From Vicugna pacos (lineage: Eukaryota > Chordata > Mammalia > Artiodactyla > Camelidae): a stretch of 64,000 nucleotides of DNA. A model generated the notes under the pieces. It made no database searches. It worked only from the letters and a program-made list of their open reading frames with translations, and was not told the origin of the DNA. Each line of letters opens with the position of its first letter. Position 1 is the first letter of the stretch. The translations under genes were made by a program, and so were the position numbers. Shown here piece after piece: positions 1-12,045 of the stretch. The DNA is taken from positions 2,991,001 to 3,055,000 of the forward strand of contig NC_133023.1 in the NCBI RefSeq assembly GCF_048564905.1, read 5' to 3'.

Positions 1-1224
1 AAATTTCTAAGCAGCCAGTGTAGTAGAGAATGATTGGCACAAAATGAAAAATCTCACGTAATATGCAAAAATGTTTTTTTCATTCAAAATTCCCAACAGT
101 GCTACAGACAAATAATTACAATTCCAAATCAAAGTCCAAATGAGATATATCTGAACACCACTTTGGATGGACTTATGAGTTCAAATTTCAAGTAGAGTTG
201 GGTGACGTATTTCAAATTTCAAATCAAATTTCAAAATCTGAATAACCCAGCGATCAAGCAGTGATAGACTCATTCACTCAAACGCTAAGCAACATCAGTG
301 TACTTTCTGGATAAAATTATAAAGCTAGTGAAATATTCCAAGTCATACTTGCGTGTTTAGTATTTCAACTTCTAATTCAAATTTCAAAATCAGATAACAC
401 TGGGAATAATTACTGGTACTCTTGTTATTTTCAATTCCAAATCGCACTATTGTACTTATTCACTTATATTCTGATTGTAATTTCTATTTTGATCTTAATT
501 TATCCATGACAAACACTAATGCATGTATTGGTATAAACTGAAAATAGTCCTTTTGGTCTTATTAATTCAAGTCCTGATGCCAGCTCTGACATGCAGACTG
601 CGTTGGTTCCAAGCACTGGGGCTATTATTAGTTCCAATCTCAAATAATAGTGGTGTAATTATGACCTCTTACTTCACTTAAAATCCAGAATCTAATATTT
701 TGTAACACATGCTCAAACTCAAAATCACGCTGACCCGTAAGTAGCTTACATTTTATGTCAATTTCTAGTGTTTCAGTGTCTCCTATAACAATCACTGGTA
801 CACACGTTATTTCAAGTAACAAGTAACACAGTGGTTTCGTTCATTCAAAATCAAAATCTAAAATCCAAGTAGATTCAAAACCAGAACCGGCAGGCGTATT
901 ACTTAGATTTCCTCATAACACTGTTGGAATTATGAGTTTACGTCGTGACCAATAACACCAAATTCAAAGAACTGTGGTAACAGTCAACGATGATTTTGTG
1001 TTCAAATTCCAAATAGTGCCCAATGTATCTAATGTTTCCTATTTTATTCCTGCTCTCATCCCTAAGGATCTTCATAACGAGACATGGTGTGATGATTCAT
1101 CCAAATTTCAGATAACACATGCTTACAGATTTAAATTCCAAACTGCAAGAGTTTACGTCCACGCTCAAATTCCAAATGAGACCGACTTACTTACCAATTC
1201 ATGTCTCAATTCCAATCCTGAGAT

Positions 1225-1461
1225 GCAACAATTTGGGAGTTTGAGATTTGCAAATGTTAGCCACTACATATAAAAACAATGGATTAAAAAACAAATTTCT
1301 GTCTAGCACAGGAAACTAATTCAATATCTTGTAATGACCTGTAATGAAAAAAAATATGAAAACAAATATATACGTATGGATATGCGTGACTGGGACAGTG
1401 TGCTGTGCACCAGAAATGGACACATGGTAACTGACTGTACTTCAATTAAAAAGAAAAAAAG
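1225..1461 (+). mobile_element. L1 3' UTR fragment inside the decayed array
   Basis: The sequence follows the L1 3' UTR seen in many other places in this window: GGGAGTTTGAGATTTGC, then a TATATAAAA block, TAGCACAGGAAACTAATTC, AATATCTTGTAATGACC, and a terminal CACCAGAAATGGACACA...ACTGTACTTCAATTAAAAA end. It is severely 5'-truncated and carries only the tail. It interrupts the older tandem array, so it came later. No clear target-site duplication was seen. Confidence 0.8.
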
Positions 1462-3730
1462 ACAACAGGATATGATGCCCTTCATCACTTCAAATCAAAT
1501 AACCCTGATGTATTTATTCAGTCCTATGCCCACATGCAAGGGGCACCCGTCACCACCTCAGCTCTACTTTTAACAGAAATGCCATTTCAATTCCAAAGTG
1601 TAAATAAATCTGACCCCAGGCATGGGTAAGCTGATTCGTTTCAAATTTAAATGAACACTGGTGTGCTTAGTAACTTACATTCTAATTGGAATATCCTTGT
1701 AGCCATGATGGCAATGACACAATGAGTGGCTCAAATGGTAGACAGCGAACGCCTTCCTGTGAACACAGATTCCAATTCACTCGCCAAAATCCAAGTCCCG
1801 GTGATAACAATTACCGGTCAACTTATTTGTTCTAATTCCAAATACTCGTGGTATCATCGCCAGTCCAAATTCCCATGAAAATTCCTAAATGAATCAATAA
1901 CAAACACTGGTGAGCTTTGAACTCATATTATAAATGACACTGGTGTCCCTAATAATGTAAGTTTATTAGTTTATTTTTCAGCTAGAATTCCGAATTCCAG
2001 AAATCTCACATAATAAGCACTGTACTGCTAGGAGTTTAAATTCCTCATGTACCATGTGTTACTGACTCAAATTTCAATATAAATCCCCAAGTCCAAATAC
2101 ATGACTACTCATGATGCACATTTTATGGGTCCCCTAGCAAGTAATGCTGCTGGCATTATCAGTTCAAGTTTCAAATAAAATTCCAATATACAAATTTCTC
2201 CAGTAAGAAGCATCGTTCCATTTATCTCTTCAAATCCCAAATAACACTAGTATATAAATATTTAAATTTCAGATAACAGCAGTTGATTTGTTAGATCGAA
2301 CTCAAAATAACAGTGGTTTGCTTTAGAATTAATTTTGAAAAAAATCTACTAGCCCATTGATTAGCTAAAATTAAAAAGGACTGCATTCTATTTATTTGCT
2401 CAAACTCTAATTCAAGTGCTGCAAACCAAGAAATTAAAAGTAATTATAAAAAAAAAAATCACTGATGCACTTACGAGTTCAAATTCCAAATACCACTGTT
2501 TTATTTATTAGTCCCAATTCCAATGATAATTTTAAAATCTGAATAAATCTGATGACAATCACTGTCGGATGCATGTGTTATTTCAAAGTCTAATTAACAC
2601 TGGTGTAGATTTCCTTGAAATTTAAATTCATATTCCAAGCAGCAATCATCCGAGGTCCACTTTTGCACATTATTTACAAATACTGTTAGTATATTTATTG
2701 ATTCGATTGTAACGTAAATGTTAAATTCCAGACAACAGTCTGGAAATTCCAATTGAAATTTCCAGCTGAAATTTGAATATGGAAGTAGCATTATTAACAC
2801 GTGCTGGTACACTTGTTAATTCCACATGCAAACAACCCTAGTTAATTATTAGCTCCAATTGCAGTTCAAATTCCATTATCCAAATAAATCTGATAACACA
2901 CACTTATTCATTTACTGGCTGAAATTCTAAATAACACTCTTAGACTTACTGCTTGAAACTCAGCCTGAATCAAATGTAAATGCACATTTCTAAATAACAC
3001 ACCAGTACATTCATTTGCTGAATATCCTAGTTAAAATTCAAAACCTCAGTTCAGGCCACAACAAGGATAGGTACTTGTATTAATTCCAATTCCACATAAC
3101 ATGGGTTTACTTATCAGCTCCTATGTCAAGTCAAATTCCAATATTCAAATATCTCTGGTAAAAAACGCTACCACACTGGTTAATTCAAACCCCAAGAAAC
3201 CGAAGCACCCATTCAAATTCTCAAATAACGATCTTTCACCTTTGATTCTCATTCTAGACAACACTGCTCTACCATTAATTCAAATTAGAATTCAACTTCC
3301 AAAATCCAAATAACTATTATAGCAAATACTGGTATAGAATTATTTCAAATTCTGTGTAAAGCTGCCATTTTTATGTGTTCAAAAATGTGAAACCAAATAT
3401 CTCAAAATTTCTAAGTAAACCAACAGCGGTACATTTAACAGCCGGGATTCCAGATTATGGTGGCTTGTTTCCTGATTCAGATTACAACGCACGCTCAGAT
3501 TTCCAAATAATACCAATGTTCTCTGGCTTGTTTCCCTAAAAACACAAATGCACTTCATTCTCATTACAATCCAAGTAGAATTTTACTCCAAATATTACGC
3601 ACAAGCCCTGGGGCATTTAGGTCAAATAAACCTACTGGACTTACTTGTTCAAATTCAAATTCAAAACTCAAAGTATCTCCACATTTTGCACTTCCTAGTC
3701 TCAAATGCTGTAATACTGGTTGGTATATTA

Positions 3731-3786
3731 AATTAATTTATTAAATTTATTATTTATTTATTATAAATAAATTTATTAAATTAATT
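3731..3786. repeat. AT-only near-perfect inverted repeat
   Basis: Two 21-nt arms (3731-3751 and 3766-3786) are complementary apart from one position, with a 14-nt loop. All bases in the arms and loop are A or T. The element lies near the right end of the decayed array. It could extrude as a cruciform or may be a collapsed AT-rich repeat. Confidence 0.7.
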
Positions 3787-4297
3787 AACCATTGGTTAAT
3801 ATACACATTTACATTAGAAAATGTATGTAACTCTGTTAAGAGACAGGTGTGTGCTTGTACGCTCATATTCAAGTAACAAATGTGTGATTGTTCATTCAAA
3901 TTTTCTTTCAAATGTCTACATCTAAAGAACTCTGCAAATGAACACTGGTGTGCTTATTAATTTAAATGTCAAATTTAAAAACTCTACTGAGTGTAAAGAG
4001 ATCTAAAAAGTTTGTACTTACCAATATTGAAATGTAATGTTATTATATTATTCATAATTGTACTCATTTCCTTCTCAACTCAAATTCCAAATGCCCAATG
4101 ACTCCAATAATAAATAGGCTTGTACTTATGATTTAAATCCAAATTTCACATGCAGAAGTCTGGATGTATTATCTGTTCATCATTTTTATTCATAGAAGGT
4201 GTTTAATATTACCTGAGGGATCTCTCTCCTGAGAGGAAAGAACACTTAGAGTATAACCAAGACTTTACATTAAGGTTATTTTACTTTAATGTTTGTT

Positions 4298-4765
4298 TTT
4301 AATGAAATTCCAGTCACTCCACTCCTAGGTAAATGTCCAGCAAAGACAAAAACACTAATTCAAAAAGTTACCTGCACCCCGATGTTCCAAGAGCACGGCT
4401 TGCAATGGCCAAGACCCGGAAACCACCGAAGTGCCCATCAGGAGACAATGGATTAAGAAGATGTGGTGTATATATATTCATACATATTCATACATCTATT
4501 CATATATAGAATGGAATATTAGCCATTAAAAAAGAATGAGATTTTTGCCATTTGCAGCAACATGGATGGACCTAGAGAATATTATACTAAGTGAAATAAA
4601 CAGACAGAGAAAGACAAATACTGTATGATATCACTTACGCGTGGAATCTAAAAAAATACAACAAAGTAGTGAATACAACTGGAAAGAAACAGACTCACAG
4701 ATACAGAAGACAAACCAGTGGTGACCAGTGGGGAGAGGGAAGACAGAGGGGCAAATTAGGGGTCT
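4298..4765 (+). mobile_element. L1 fragment, end of ORF2 (older subfamily)
   Basis: It starts in the ORF2 region coding for the ...PLL/VNVQQRQKH..-type block (CACTCCTAGGTAAATGTCC). It continues through TGCACCCCGATGTTCC and GGAATATTAGCCATTAAAAAAGAATGAG, then GCAACATGGATGGACCTAGAGAA and GTGGAATCTAAAAAAATAC. It stops in the early 3' UTR at a GGGGAGAGGGAAGACAGAGG stretch. The frame is broken in several places. The wording is closer to older L1MA/L1MB-type elements than to the abundant L1 tails elsewhere in the window. Confidence 0.8.
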
Positions 4766-5560
4766 GAACTTGTCATTTTTTAAGGACGACCTGGGAATGA
4801 GGGTAACACCTGCGTCCTAAAGTTGTGACGCTTAAATGAACGAACCGGAGAATTCACTAAAATTTGTGGCACCAAGGAACAACACAGTCCATGAGCGCTA
4901 CTGGAGGAATTCTTTACAAAAACATTATATACAGATTACAGTGCTTGTGTGTGTTCTATTTTCTGGGGCAATAATATGCCTCATTAAAAAAAAAAAAGTT
5001 CTTCTGCATTGTTTTATTACACATAATAATGACCATCCCCCTTTGATTAATATCACATAAATATGATTAGTATACGTAACTCCTTAATAATTAAATAGCT
5101 ATTCAATTTCTAAATAATGGTAGCAAGGTGATCAAAACAATGTGATGTATACTTATATGTTAAAATGTAATTGCTAAACTGATACATCTTTGAAAATGTG
5201 TTTCTTAAGGATACAATGATTTTTGGAGTGCTTACTGAGAAGAAAAGCAACTAAAAATAAGCTGTTTCAGCAGCAAGAATTTTGTTTCTGTTAAGAAGGC
5301 GTATAAAAAACCAAAACTCTATTTGAAAAGATGAGGATTGACTGTAAGCAGAATAAATATTTTATGACAAAACACATCATAGTTGGAGTTCTTATTTCAG
5401 TCCCACACAACAGTAAAAGACACTTTTTTTTTTCCCACTCGAACTTTGCTGAATTCATTATCACACTTTGGGAAATGCTTTCAAGTTACTGTCATCCCAC
5501 AAAACTGTGTTAAACTTGTTCAACGACACATTTTATCACTGCAATTTCACATTTTCTCTC
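4766..5560. other. Unassigned AT-rich sequence
   Basis: I see no gene, RNA or confident repeat here. The sequence is AT-rich with short A-runs. The open frame from about 5383 continues into the neighbouring antisense L1 3' UTR and has no recognisable protein features, so I treat it as chance. Confidence 0.5.
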
Positions 5561-5564
5561 TCGC

Positions 5565-5868
5565 TAATTCAAGGGAAAATGCTCTGAAAAGTACACAGTA
5601 CAACATAGTTAACTCTAGGCTCTATGTGGTACAGTACGTCTCCAGAACTTTTGCATTTTGTATAATGTACGAACGACTGAATGGTTACACCTGTGACCAA
5701 CATCTCCCCTTTTCCCCAAACCTCCAGGCCCTGGAAACCACCATTCTACTCTCAGATTCTGTGAATCTGACTCTTCCACATTCCTCATTCAAGTGGCATT
5801 ATGCAGTTTTTGTCCTTCTGTATCTGGCTTCTGTGAATAAATTGCTAAGACAACAGATCCCAGGTTAA
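5565..5868 (-). mobile_element. L1M-type 3' UTR, antisense
   Basis: Read on the minus strand this matches the old L1 3' UTR. On the plus strand the markers are AACATAGTTAACTCTAGGCT, GTACGTCTCCAGAACTTTTGC, TGACCAACATCTCCCCTTTT, CCAGGCCCTGGAAACCACCA and TTCAAGTGGCATTATGCAG. A 161-codon plus-strand frame crosses it but is fortuitous. Confidence 0.75.
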
Positions 5869-5879
5869 TTGTTCTTATC

Positions 5880-6340
5880 ACAATGGAATACTACTCAGCC
5901 ATAAAAACTGACAACATAACACCATTTGCAGCAACATGGTTGCTCCCGGAGAATGTCATTCTAAGTGAAGTAAGCCAGAAAGAGAAAGAAAAATACCATA
6001 TGAGATCGCTCATATGTGGAATCTTAAAAAAAAAAAAGGATATAAATACAAAACAGAAACAGACTCATGGACATAGAATACAGACTTGTGGTTGCCAAGG
6101 GGGTGGGGGGTGGGAAGAGATAGACTGGGATTTCAAAATTGTAGAATAGATAAACAAGATTATACTGTATAGCACAGGGAAATATATACAGGATCTTGTG
6201 GTAGCTCACAGAGAAAAAAATGTGACAATGAATATATGTATGTTCATGTATAACTGAAAAATTGTGCTCTACACTGGAATTTGACACAACATTGTAAAAT
6301 GATTATAAATCAATAAAAAAAGTTTAAAAAAAAAAAAGAA
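5880..6340 (+). mobile_element. L1 3' end (ORF2 C-terminus plus 3' UTR and A-tail)
   Basis: The open frame from 5883 begins [11 protein letters not shown] and includes [20 protein letters not shown] and LICGILKKK, which is the C-terminus of L1 ORF2p. It is followed by the 3' UTR with TATACTGTATAGCACAGGGA, GAAAAATTGTGCTCTACACTGG and AATTTGACACAACATTGT, ending in CAATAAAAAAAGTTTAAAAA. The element is 5'-truncated. The 3' UTR variant is the one ending with ACACTGGAATTTGACAC, shared with the tail at 58966-59108. Confidence 0.9.
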
Positions 6341-7254
6341 CTAGAGGGGATTAATAAAGCCATAAACTGGTGCTTTAAAAAGAAAAAACAAAAAACCCCA
6401 AAAAACAACAAATTAAAAACAACAACAACATCAAAATAATAATAATAATGGAAGGAATCTTTTGGAAGGGATGGAAATGTTCATGGCAGTAAATTGTGGA
6501 CGTAGTTTATATGGGTATGTATTTTTCTTCCAACTCATTAATGTGTAGTGTTTTTTTTTTTTGCATGTTGATAGTTATATCTCAGTAAAGTGGTTTTTAA
6601 AAACAATACGAAAGAAAGTCCAACATGTTGAACAGACAGGTTTTAAACAGGCAAAAACCTCTCAGTGAATTCTAACATTTCACCTTAATTCCTTAATTAT
6701 TTAAGTTTTGTTGTATGGACCTAAAAAAAAAGATATTGGTAAAAATGTATCATAAATAAAGAAAAAAACCTTCTCTAAAATATGAGAAAGTAACATTTTT
6801 CGCACTGTGTAGATCCTGTAATATCTCTACAGACACACACGATACTTATATATGAATGCATTCACATTCATTTGTTTATTTGTATTTCTATTTAGATACA
6901 TTCCGCCAAGAAAACATTACCCAGATTCAACTGTAACATTAAAATATGTCTACATGCAGTTTAAAAGTCAATCTAATTTGAAAGACAGGGGTTATTTCTT
7001 TCCGGTAAGGTCATGAGCTCATCTTTTGAGTGGCTGTTTGGGGCTATAATGTTAAAGATCTATTTTTTTAAAAAAATGCTCAATCTATGTTTGGAAACAA
7101 CAAAAAATTTGAAAATCATTGTAAAACAAAGTTACATATCATAATTGAGAAACGTTGATGTCTTATTTGAAAGTCAATGTTGGGTATTTATAAAGAACAG
7201 AAGAATCTGGAGGCTAATTTTATTTACATGTATTTCTAGTATGTTTTATTTATT
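6341..7254. other. AT-rich non-coding sequence
   Basis: Contains A-rich and AAC/AAT-type low-complexity runs around 6370-6450 and otherwise unremarkable AT-rich sequence. No gene, RNA or confident repeat seen. Confidence 0.5.
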
Positions 7255-7288
7255 TTATTTTTTAATTCAAGTATAGTCAGTTATAATG
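7255..7288 (-). mobile_element. Very short antisense L1 tail remnant
   Basis: TTTTTTAATTCAAGTATAGT followed by CAGTTATAATG resembles the antisense L1 3' end (poly-T, AATTGAAGTATAGTCAGTTTACAATG). Only about 35 bp remain. It lies directly next to the SINE at 7300-7471. Confidence 0.45.
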
Positions 7289-7299
7289 AATATGTTTTA

Positions 7300-7471
7300 T
7301 TTAATTTTTTTTGCGAGGTGGTAAATTTGGTTTTACTTACTTATTTATTTAATTAATTAACTTATTTATTTATTTATTTATTTATATATTGAATGGCGGT
7401 ACCAGGGGTTGAAGCCAGGACCTCGTGCATGCTAAGCACGCACTCTACCACTGAGCTACACCCTCCCAGCT
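7300..7471 (-). mobile_element. Camelid-type tRNA-Ala SINE, antisense
   Basis: Read on the minus strand, the head reads GGGAGGGTGTAGCTCAGTGG (A box), with a tRNA-Ala-like anticodon arm (loop TTAGCAT, anticodon AGC) and a GGTTCAA-type B box (here GGCTTCAACCCC). It is followed by a TAAATAAATAAATA body. Flanking 11-bp direct repeats AATATGTTTTA (7289-7299) and AACATGTTTTA (7472-7482) differ at one base and fit a target-site duplication. Confidence 0.9.
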
Positions 7472-7482
7472 AACATGTTTTA

Positions 7483-8373
7483 CACGTTTCCATGTGCTTC
7501 CTTTTAATTTCCGTAATAATGCACGCTCATATTGTATTGTCGTTAAGGCAATTCCTTTATATTGATAAGCAAATTAAGCTGATTTAAAATTAAAATACAA
7601 CAGAGAGGCTTTTCAGTTGATTTCAGTGACTAAAATTAGCTGAACTGAAGGTTTGTGAAATTATTCTATCTGGAACATTTCCGACTGGGAATCCATACAG
7701 ACATAATTTTCCTAAGACCAGGGACAGAGTGGTTCCAAGCAGATTCAGAATCTGAGTTATTCTCATAAAGGCTATCTATGTATGGCATTCTTTTTTTTTT
7801 CTTTTCCGTCTTTCGGGGAAGTTGCTCACTGGGTTATCAGAGCTGAGGGGAACCAGCACATTCTAGTGTTTTGTTTTTTCCCCTAGCAACTGAGCGACGC
7901 CTGGATCTCAGCAGAACCTCTATAAAGAGTTCTCTCCAAATGCTTTCATATATGTCGTATTGCAATAGAAAAACTGAATTAAACTCAGTCAAGAGTCAGA
8001 TTTTGGGGAAAAATTCTTTAAAAATAGAAGAAGACAATAACAGAGTTTTGTGGATTCATGAAAAGCGTAATTTTAGCAGTTATTTTGATTATATTGAGGA
8101 ATTAAAAAAATCAATACATATTTTAAAATCAAAGACCTCTTTCTCTACACTTGGCCATCGCACACTTGGCTTTCTTGATCCCCTGATTCAGAGATCACAG
8201 ATTTTTATTACATTAGGAGACACTCATAGAGAGGAAGTCACTTGAGTGGTGTGGAGATCAGTATTTAGGTTAACTGTTCTTTAGCCACAAATCCACCCTT
8301 TCACCTGTACTGTAACCCTTGGATCCTTATTACAAGTATAAAAAGATAAATAATTCCTTTCTTGGAGACATTC
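7483..8373. other. Non-coding sequence with an unassigned open frame
   Basis: A 124-codon open frame (7871-8245, plus) lies here. Its product has no motif I recognise, no signal peptide and no membrane segment, and the DNA is AT-rich like its surroundings. I see no splice or promoter context for it. I regard it as chance. Confidence 0.4.
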
Positions 8374-8578
8374 ATGTCTGTCTGTCTGTCTGTCTATCGA
8401 TCTATCTATCTATCTATCAACCTACCTACCTACCTATTTATCCACCCATCCATCCACCCATCCATCCTTCCATCCATCCATTTATTTATCCATCCATCCA
8501 CCCATTCTATCTATTATCTATATATCCATTATCTATTTATCTATCTTATCTATTATCTATCTATCAATCATCTATCAG
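8374..8578. repeat. CTGT/CTAT/CCAT tetranucleotide microsatellite
   Basis: A mosaic of CTGT, CTAT, CCTA and CCAT repeats. Tetranucleotide arrays lack stop codons in several frames, which explains overlapping open frames of S-I-H-P-S-type residues here. The same GATA/GGAT composition recurs at 31368-32195 and 52225-52605. Confidence 0.95.
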
Positions 8579-10382
8579 CATTAACTGACATGCTTCTCAC
8601 TTGATTTAAATTAATAAACATTTTTGGACAAAAGCATACATGTTGCAAGTCATCTACCAACACCAGGAAGTGGCATTAAAAGCTGGCCATTGTCACTGTG
8701 AAACCATCTGAATGGTGCTGTCATGGTTCTGGAGCTGGGACCAGCTTTCCGACATCCCTGTGCACGGTCCCTGCTCCTGTTTCCACCTCCACGCCCAGGA
8801 TGATGGTGGGGTTGTTACTCCTCACGTGTTCTTGCGCAGGCTTCCCCGAATTGGCTAGATGGACACCCCTCCCTCCCCTCAGTAACTCTCCCCTTCCTTG
8901 ACCCTCCACTTTTTCCTACTCCCCAAGCCCCCAGATAGCTACATTTCCTCTTTATGTGTTGTCTTTTGAACAGAAAAACGTGTGCACCCATTGAATCTAA
9001 ATTATACTTTGTGTGCATCATACTATGTGTGGTCATTGTTCCCTGACTAGTACATCATTTTCATTAAAATTAAAGCTTAAACTTGCTCTAGTCTTCTCCT
9101 TTGTCTGTCCTTCTCTCTAATACTTTTCTTTGCTTCATTTTTTTAACCAAACACTCGAAAATCCAATGGCCATGTTAGAACTATGACACAGAACTCCTCA
9201 AACAATGAAGACGGGCATTTCTTTCTTTCTCAGGCTTCAGTTTCCTTTAGACAGCACGTCTATGCTTTAGAAATCAAACTGTAGCAATGGTTAGTCATAA
9301 GGATATATTAGGAAGGGAAAAAAAAACTTTATTTCCTATCATCTTAATGAAACACACCCCCATATACTAGCTGGCCCCTCTAAGAACTTTGAATCTGTGA
9401 CCATTGGCTGCATCCCTGGGGCATGAGTTCTCTCTGTATCTCTGTGTAAATTCATGTAACTTTGACACATGATAAATTAATTCCAATCTGGATTAACCCT
9501 CTTCAAACTAACAGGTCTGTCTGGGAGCTACAAGGTTACCATTTAAAGCCCAGGAATTAAAGTCATTTACAGTTAACACCCTCTTAAGATTTTTGGATGG
9601 TTCACAATTTTGCTGCTCCGTTCCTAATATAGGTCAACACCCGGCTATTATGTAAAACCTCTAAGGACAGAACAGTGGCTGAGAAAACAGTCATGAATTA
9701 TGTGCATACTCAGATGAATAATCCTAGCAGAGCGCTGATGAATGGGCCCCTTGCCAGTTTCGATTTCCAATGCTCCTTTTCTTTCCCAAAAGGAGAATAA
9801 AACATGTCACCGAACTTCACTAATTGGCATCATTGCTCCCGGCACTCTGATTCATGTCTGACTTTAAACAGCGGACGGAGTGAATACGGAGTGAAGGGAG
9901 GGAGCTGGCCTTGGTATTAAATTGTCAAAGAATTGCCCACAAAAGCTTTCCAACCTCTTGCTGTTGTGAATGCAGTGTGTTTTCTTAAACTTTCTTTCAC
10001 ACAATTCATGGCACGCACCGCCTCAAATTTTGACTCAATTTCTCTGCAACAATGACAGTCAAAAAAAAAAAAAAGTTGGAAATAAAAACACATTCTTTTC
10101 TTTAACCTACTTGAAATGTATTGTCTTGGTGTGGGAAGGAGGGGATAATGATGAACCCCTCATACTGCAAAATGTATAGCGTTCGGTGATACTTTGCAGT
10201 GCAGCAAATACAACTGAGGTCCAATTGTTTAGGGGGAGGTGGTGGATGCCAGTCAGCTTTTGTTCAAAATACAGAGTTAATATCAGTGCAATCAAATAAT
10301 GAAGGGTCTTTTCTTCATAAACCAGTGATTCATTTATTCAGCACCAGGGTGATTAGAGAGTTTTCTGATGGGAGAAACAAAG
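8579..10382. other. Unique non-coding sequence
   Basis: No gene or clear repeat. The stretch 9720-9880 is compositionally balanced with no low-complexity content, and reads like slowly evolving non-coding DNA, but this is only an impression. A poly-A/poly-T scatter occurs elsewhere. Confidence 0.45.
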
Positions 10383-10430
10383 TGTGTGTGTGTGTGTGTG
10401 TGTCTGTCTGTCTGTCTGTGTGTGTGTATT
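10382..10430. repeat. (TG)n with an internal (TCTG)n block
   Basis: An uninterrupted GTGTGT run switches to TCTGTCTGTCTG and back to TGTGTG. A simple microsatellite. Confidence 0.95.
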
Positions 10431-12045
10431 CATTCTGTTTTGTTTTACCTCCAGTGTAAGGAGGGATTATAGCCCGCATGGGTGATTAAATCTAAAAGGC
10501 TCAGAGATGTTTCAGGCAGGTCCCTGGTAAAGCCAAGACAGTCAATTTCAACTACAAGTGTTTGGACTGAAACAGTTAATCCTTCAGTATTTCTACAGAA
10601 TGAACTTATGATCTATTGTCTATCCTAGAATATTTGCGACAGAGAAAGAGGGTCTGTTACCTCTTACCCTGAAATAGCAAGTTCAAAACAGACTCTTCCC
10701 AGGTCCATGGGACGTATGGCTATTCAAGCTTTGGATCTAGATTCTCAATTGTTAGAAGGACATTTGAAAGACAGAAAGGGCAGCACTGGTCTAACTGCAA
10801 GAATGATGGATGGATGAATGAATGAAGGCAAAAATGAAGGGAGTGAAATCAACACAGTTATACATGTGTTAGGAGGTAACGTTCAACATGGTTTTGCAAA
10901 GATGAACAGCACAGATACAATGTGGATTCAGTGTGCAAATGTGCTTGTACCCACTCTGTGTTCCGTGTTCTTGTACTTTGTATCTTTCCGGAGCGCACAT
11001 ATTTCTCTGCTGAGACGTGTCAGCATCAACGTGCACTTCCTCAGCCCACACTTTTGAAATATGTACGTCAGGGGTTACAGATTTCCCTACTGACAATTTT
11101 ATGGCTCCTCTGTGTGACCAATGGAAGCACTGCTATCAGCCTATTTGCGATTCCTCTGAACGGAATCTGCTTTTCTTTCTCTGGCTGAAGTTGGGTTTAA
11201 CTGGGCTCAAAAAACAATACCCACCTGTCTTAGCTCAGGGCATAGTGAGAGGACCCGGGGTTGGGGGAGGAGGGGGCTCCTACTTGCAAAGAATGGCTCT
11301 TCTGCTGAAGACACAGGCTGCTTTAGGACAAGGGCGAGAAGACACTGAGGCTGAAATGGGATCCGGATTGACATCACAGCATCACACATCTCTTCGGTGA
11401 ACACCATCCTATGTGTTAGAAGATACCAGGATTTCGCACTGGGATGTGGACCGTTAGCCTTTATGCCTTGAAAAAAAAAAAAAAAAAACCTTCGTTGCTT
11501 GAGATCCATAAGGAGCTGAACTGTGCCGGCAAATATAGTTCTCACCGAGAGCTCACATTCTGGGCACAGGGGTCACAATATAGTGTTCACGTTTATGAGC
11601 ATTTCAGAGCTGATCTGTTGGGGTGGATTTGCAGATGTCTGGAAAAAAAAATTATTTTCCAGGATGGTCTTTGCATGAAGATGAGTGAATTTTTCAGAGG
11701 CGCTGGATTCTAGGTTCTTCCCTGAGCAAAGGGGACTGTTTCTAACCATTCATCAAACCACTTGCATAAACTATTTAATTTTAGTGAATGTGGAAATAGA
11801 CTTATGGTAACACGGGGCTTTTCATCATTCCCCGTACAACCTGGGTCTCAAGGTACCAGGCAGAGTGGTACCCTTTGTGTTAAGACACCTGGAAAAGCTG
11901 ACTTTTTGGAACCACGTAGATACCTGGACACGGGAAACACAAATTTCACAATAACTGGGGAAGGACGAAAGCAGTAAATGTCATTAATGCAAGGCTTGGG
12001 GAGAACACGTCAAAAAGAGAAGAGCATTCCTGTGAGTTTTCTTTC
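10431..12045. other. Unique non-coding sequence
   Basis: No supported gene. Several short open frames on both strands overlap and none shows a known domain. An A17-A18 run lies near 11471-11487. Confidence 0.45.

Larger units (their letters stand above)
1..4165. repeat. Decayed tandem array, ~32-36 bp unit (satellite/minisatellite relic)
   Basis: The whole stretch is filled with diverged copies of a motif close to TTCAAATTCCAAATAACACTGG, followed by a T-rich link like TGTACTTATTAG. Successive AACACTGG-like cores lie 32-33 bp apart at about 2243, 2275 and 2308. Elsewhere the step is longer (about 62 then 42 bp around 2492, 2554 and 2596), where an extra AAATCTGATAACA-like block is added. Other clear copies sit near 120-250, 380-470, 1000-1020, 2480-2600, 2860-3010 and 3080-3320. 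Copies are heavily mutated, so the array is old. It starts before the window and fades out near 4165. Reading frames inside it repeat K-F-Q-like residues and are by-products of the repeat. I do not recognise the family. Confidence 0.75.

Noticed and set aside
1-4165. Coding exon series or repeat-protein gene in the decayed array
   Set aside because: Periodic DNA words do not keep a common frame, unit lengths are not multiples of three, and stops are scattered through all frames.
5383-5868. 161-codon plus-strand open frame
   Set aside because: Most of it overlaps an antisense L1 3' UTR.
7871-8245. 124-codon plus-strand open frame
   Set aside because: Unrecognisable product, AT-rich DNA like the flanks, no supporting signals.
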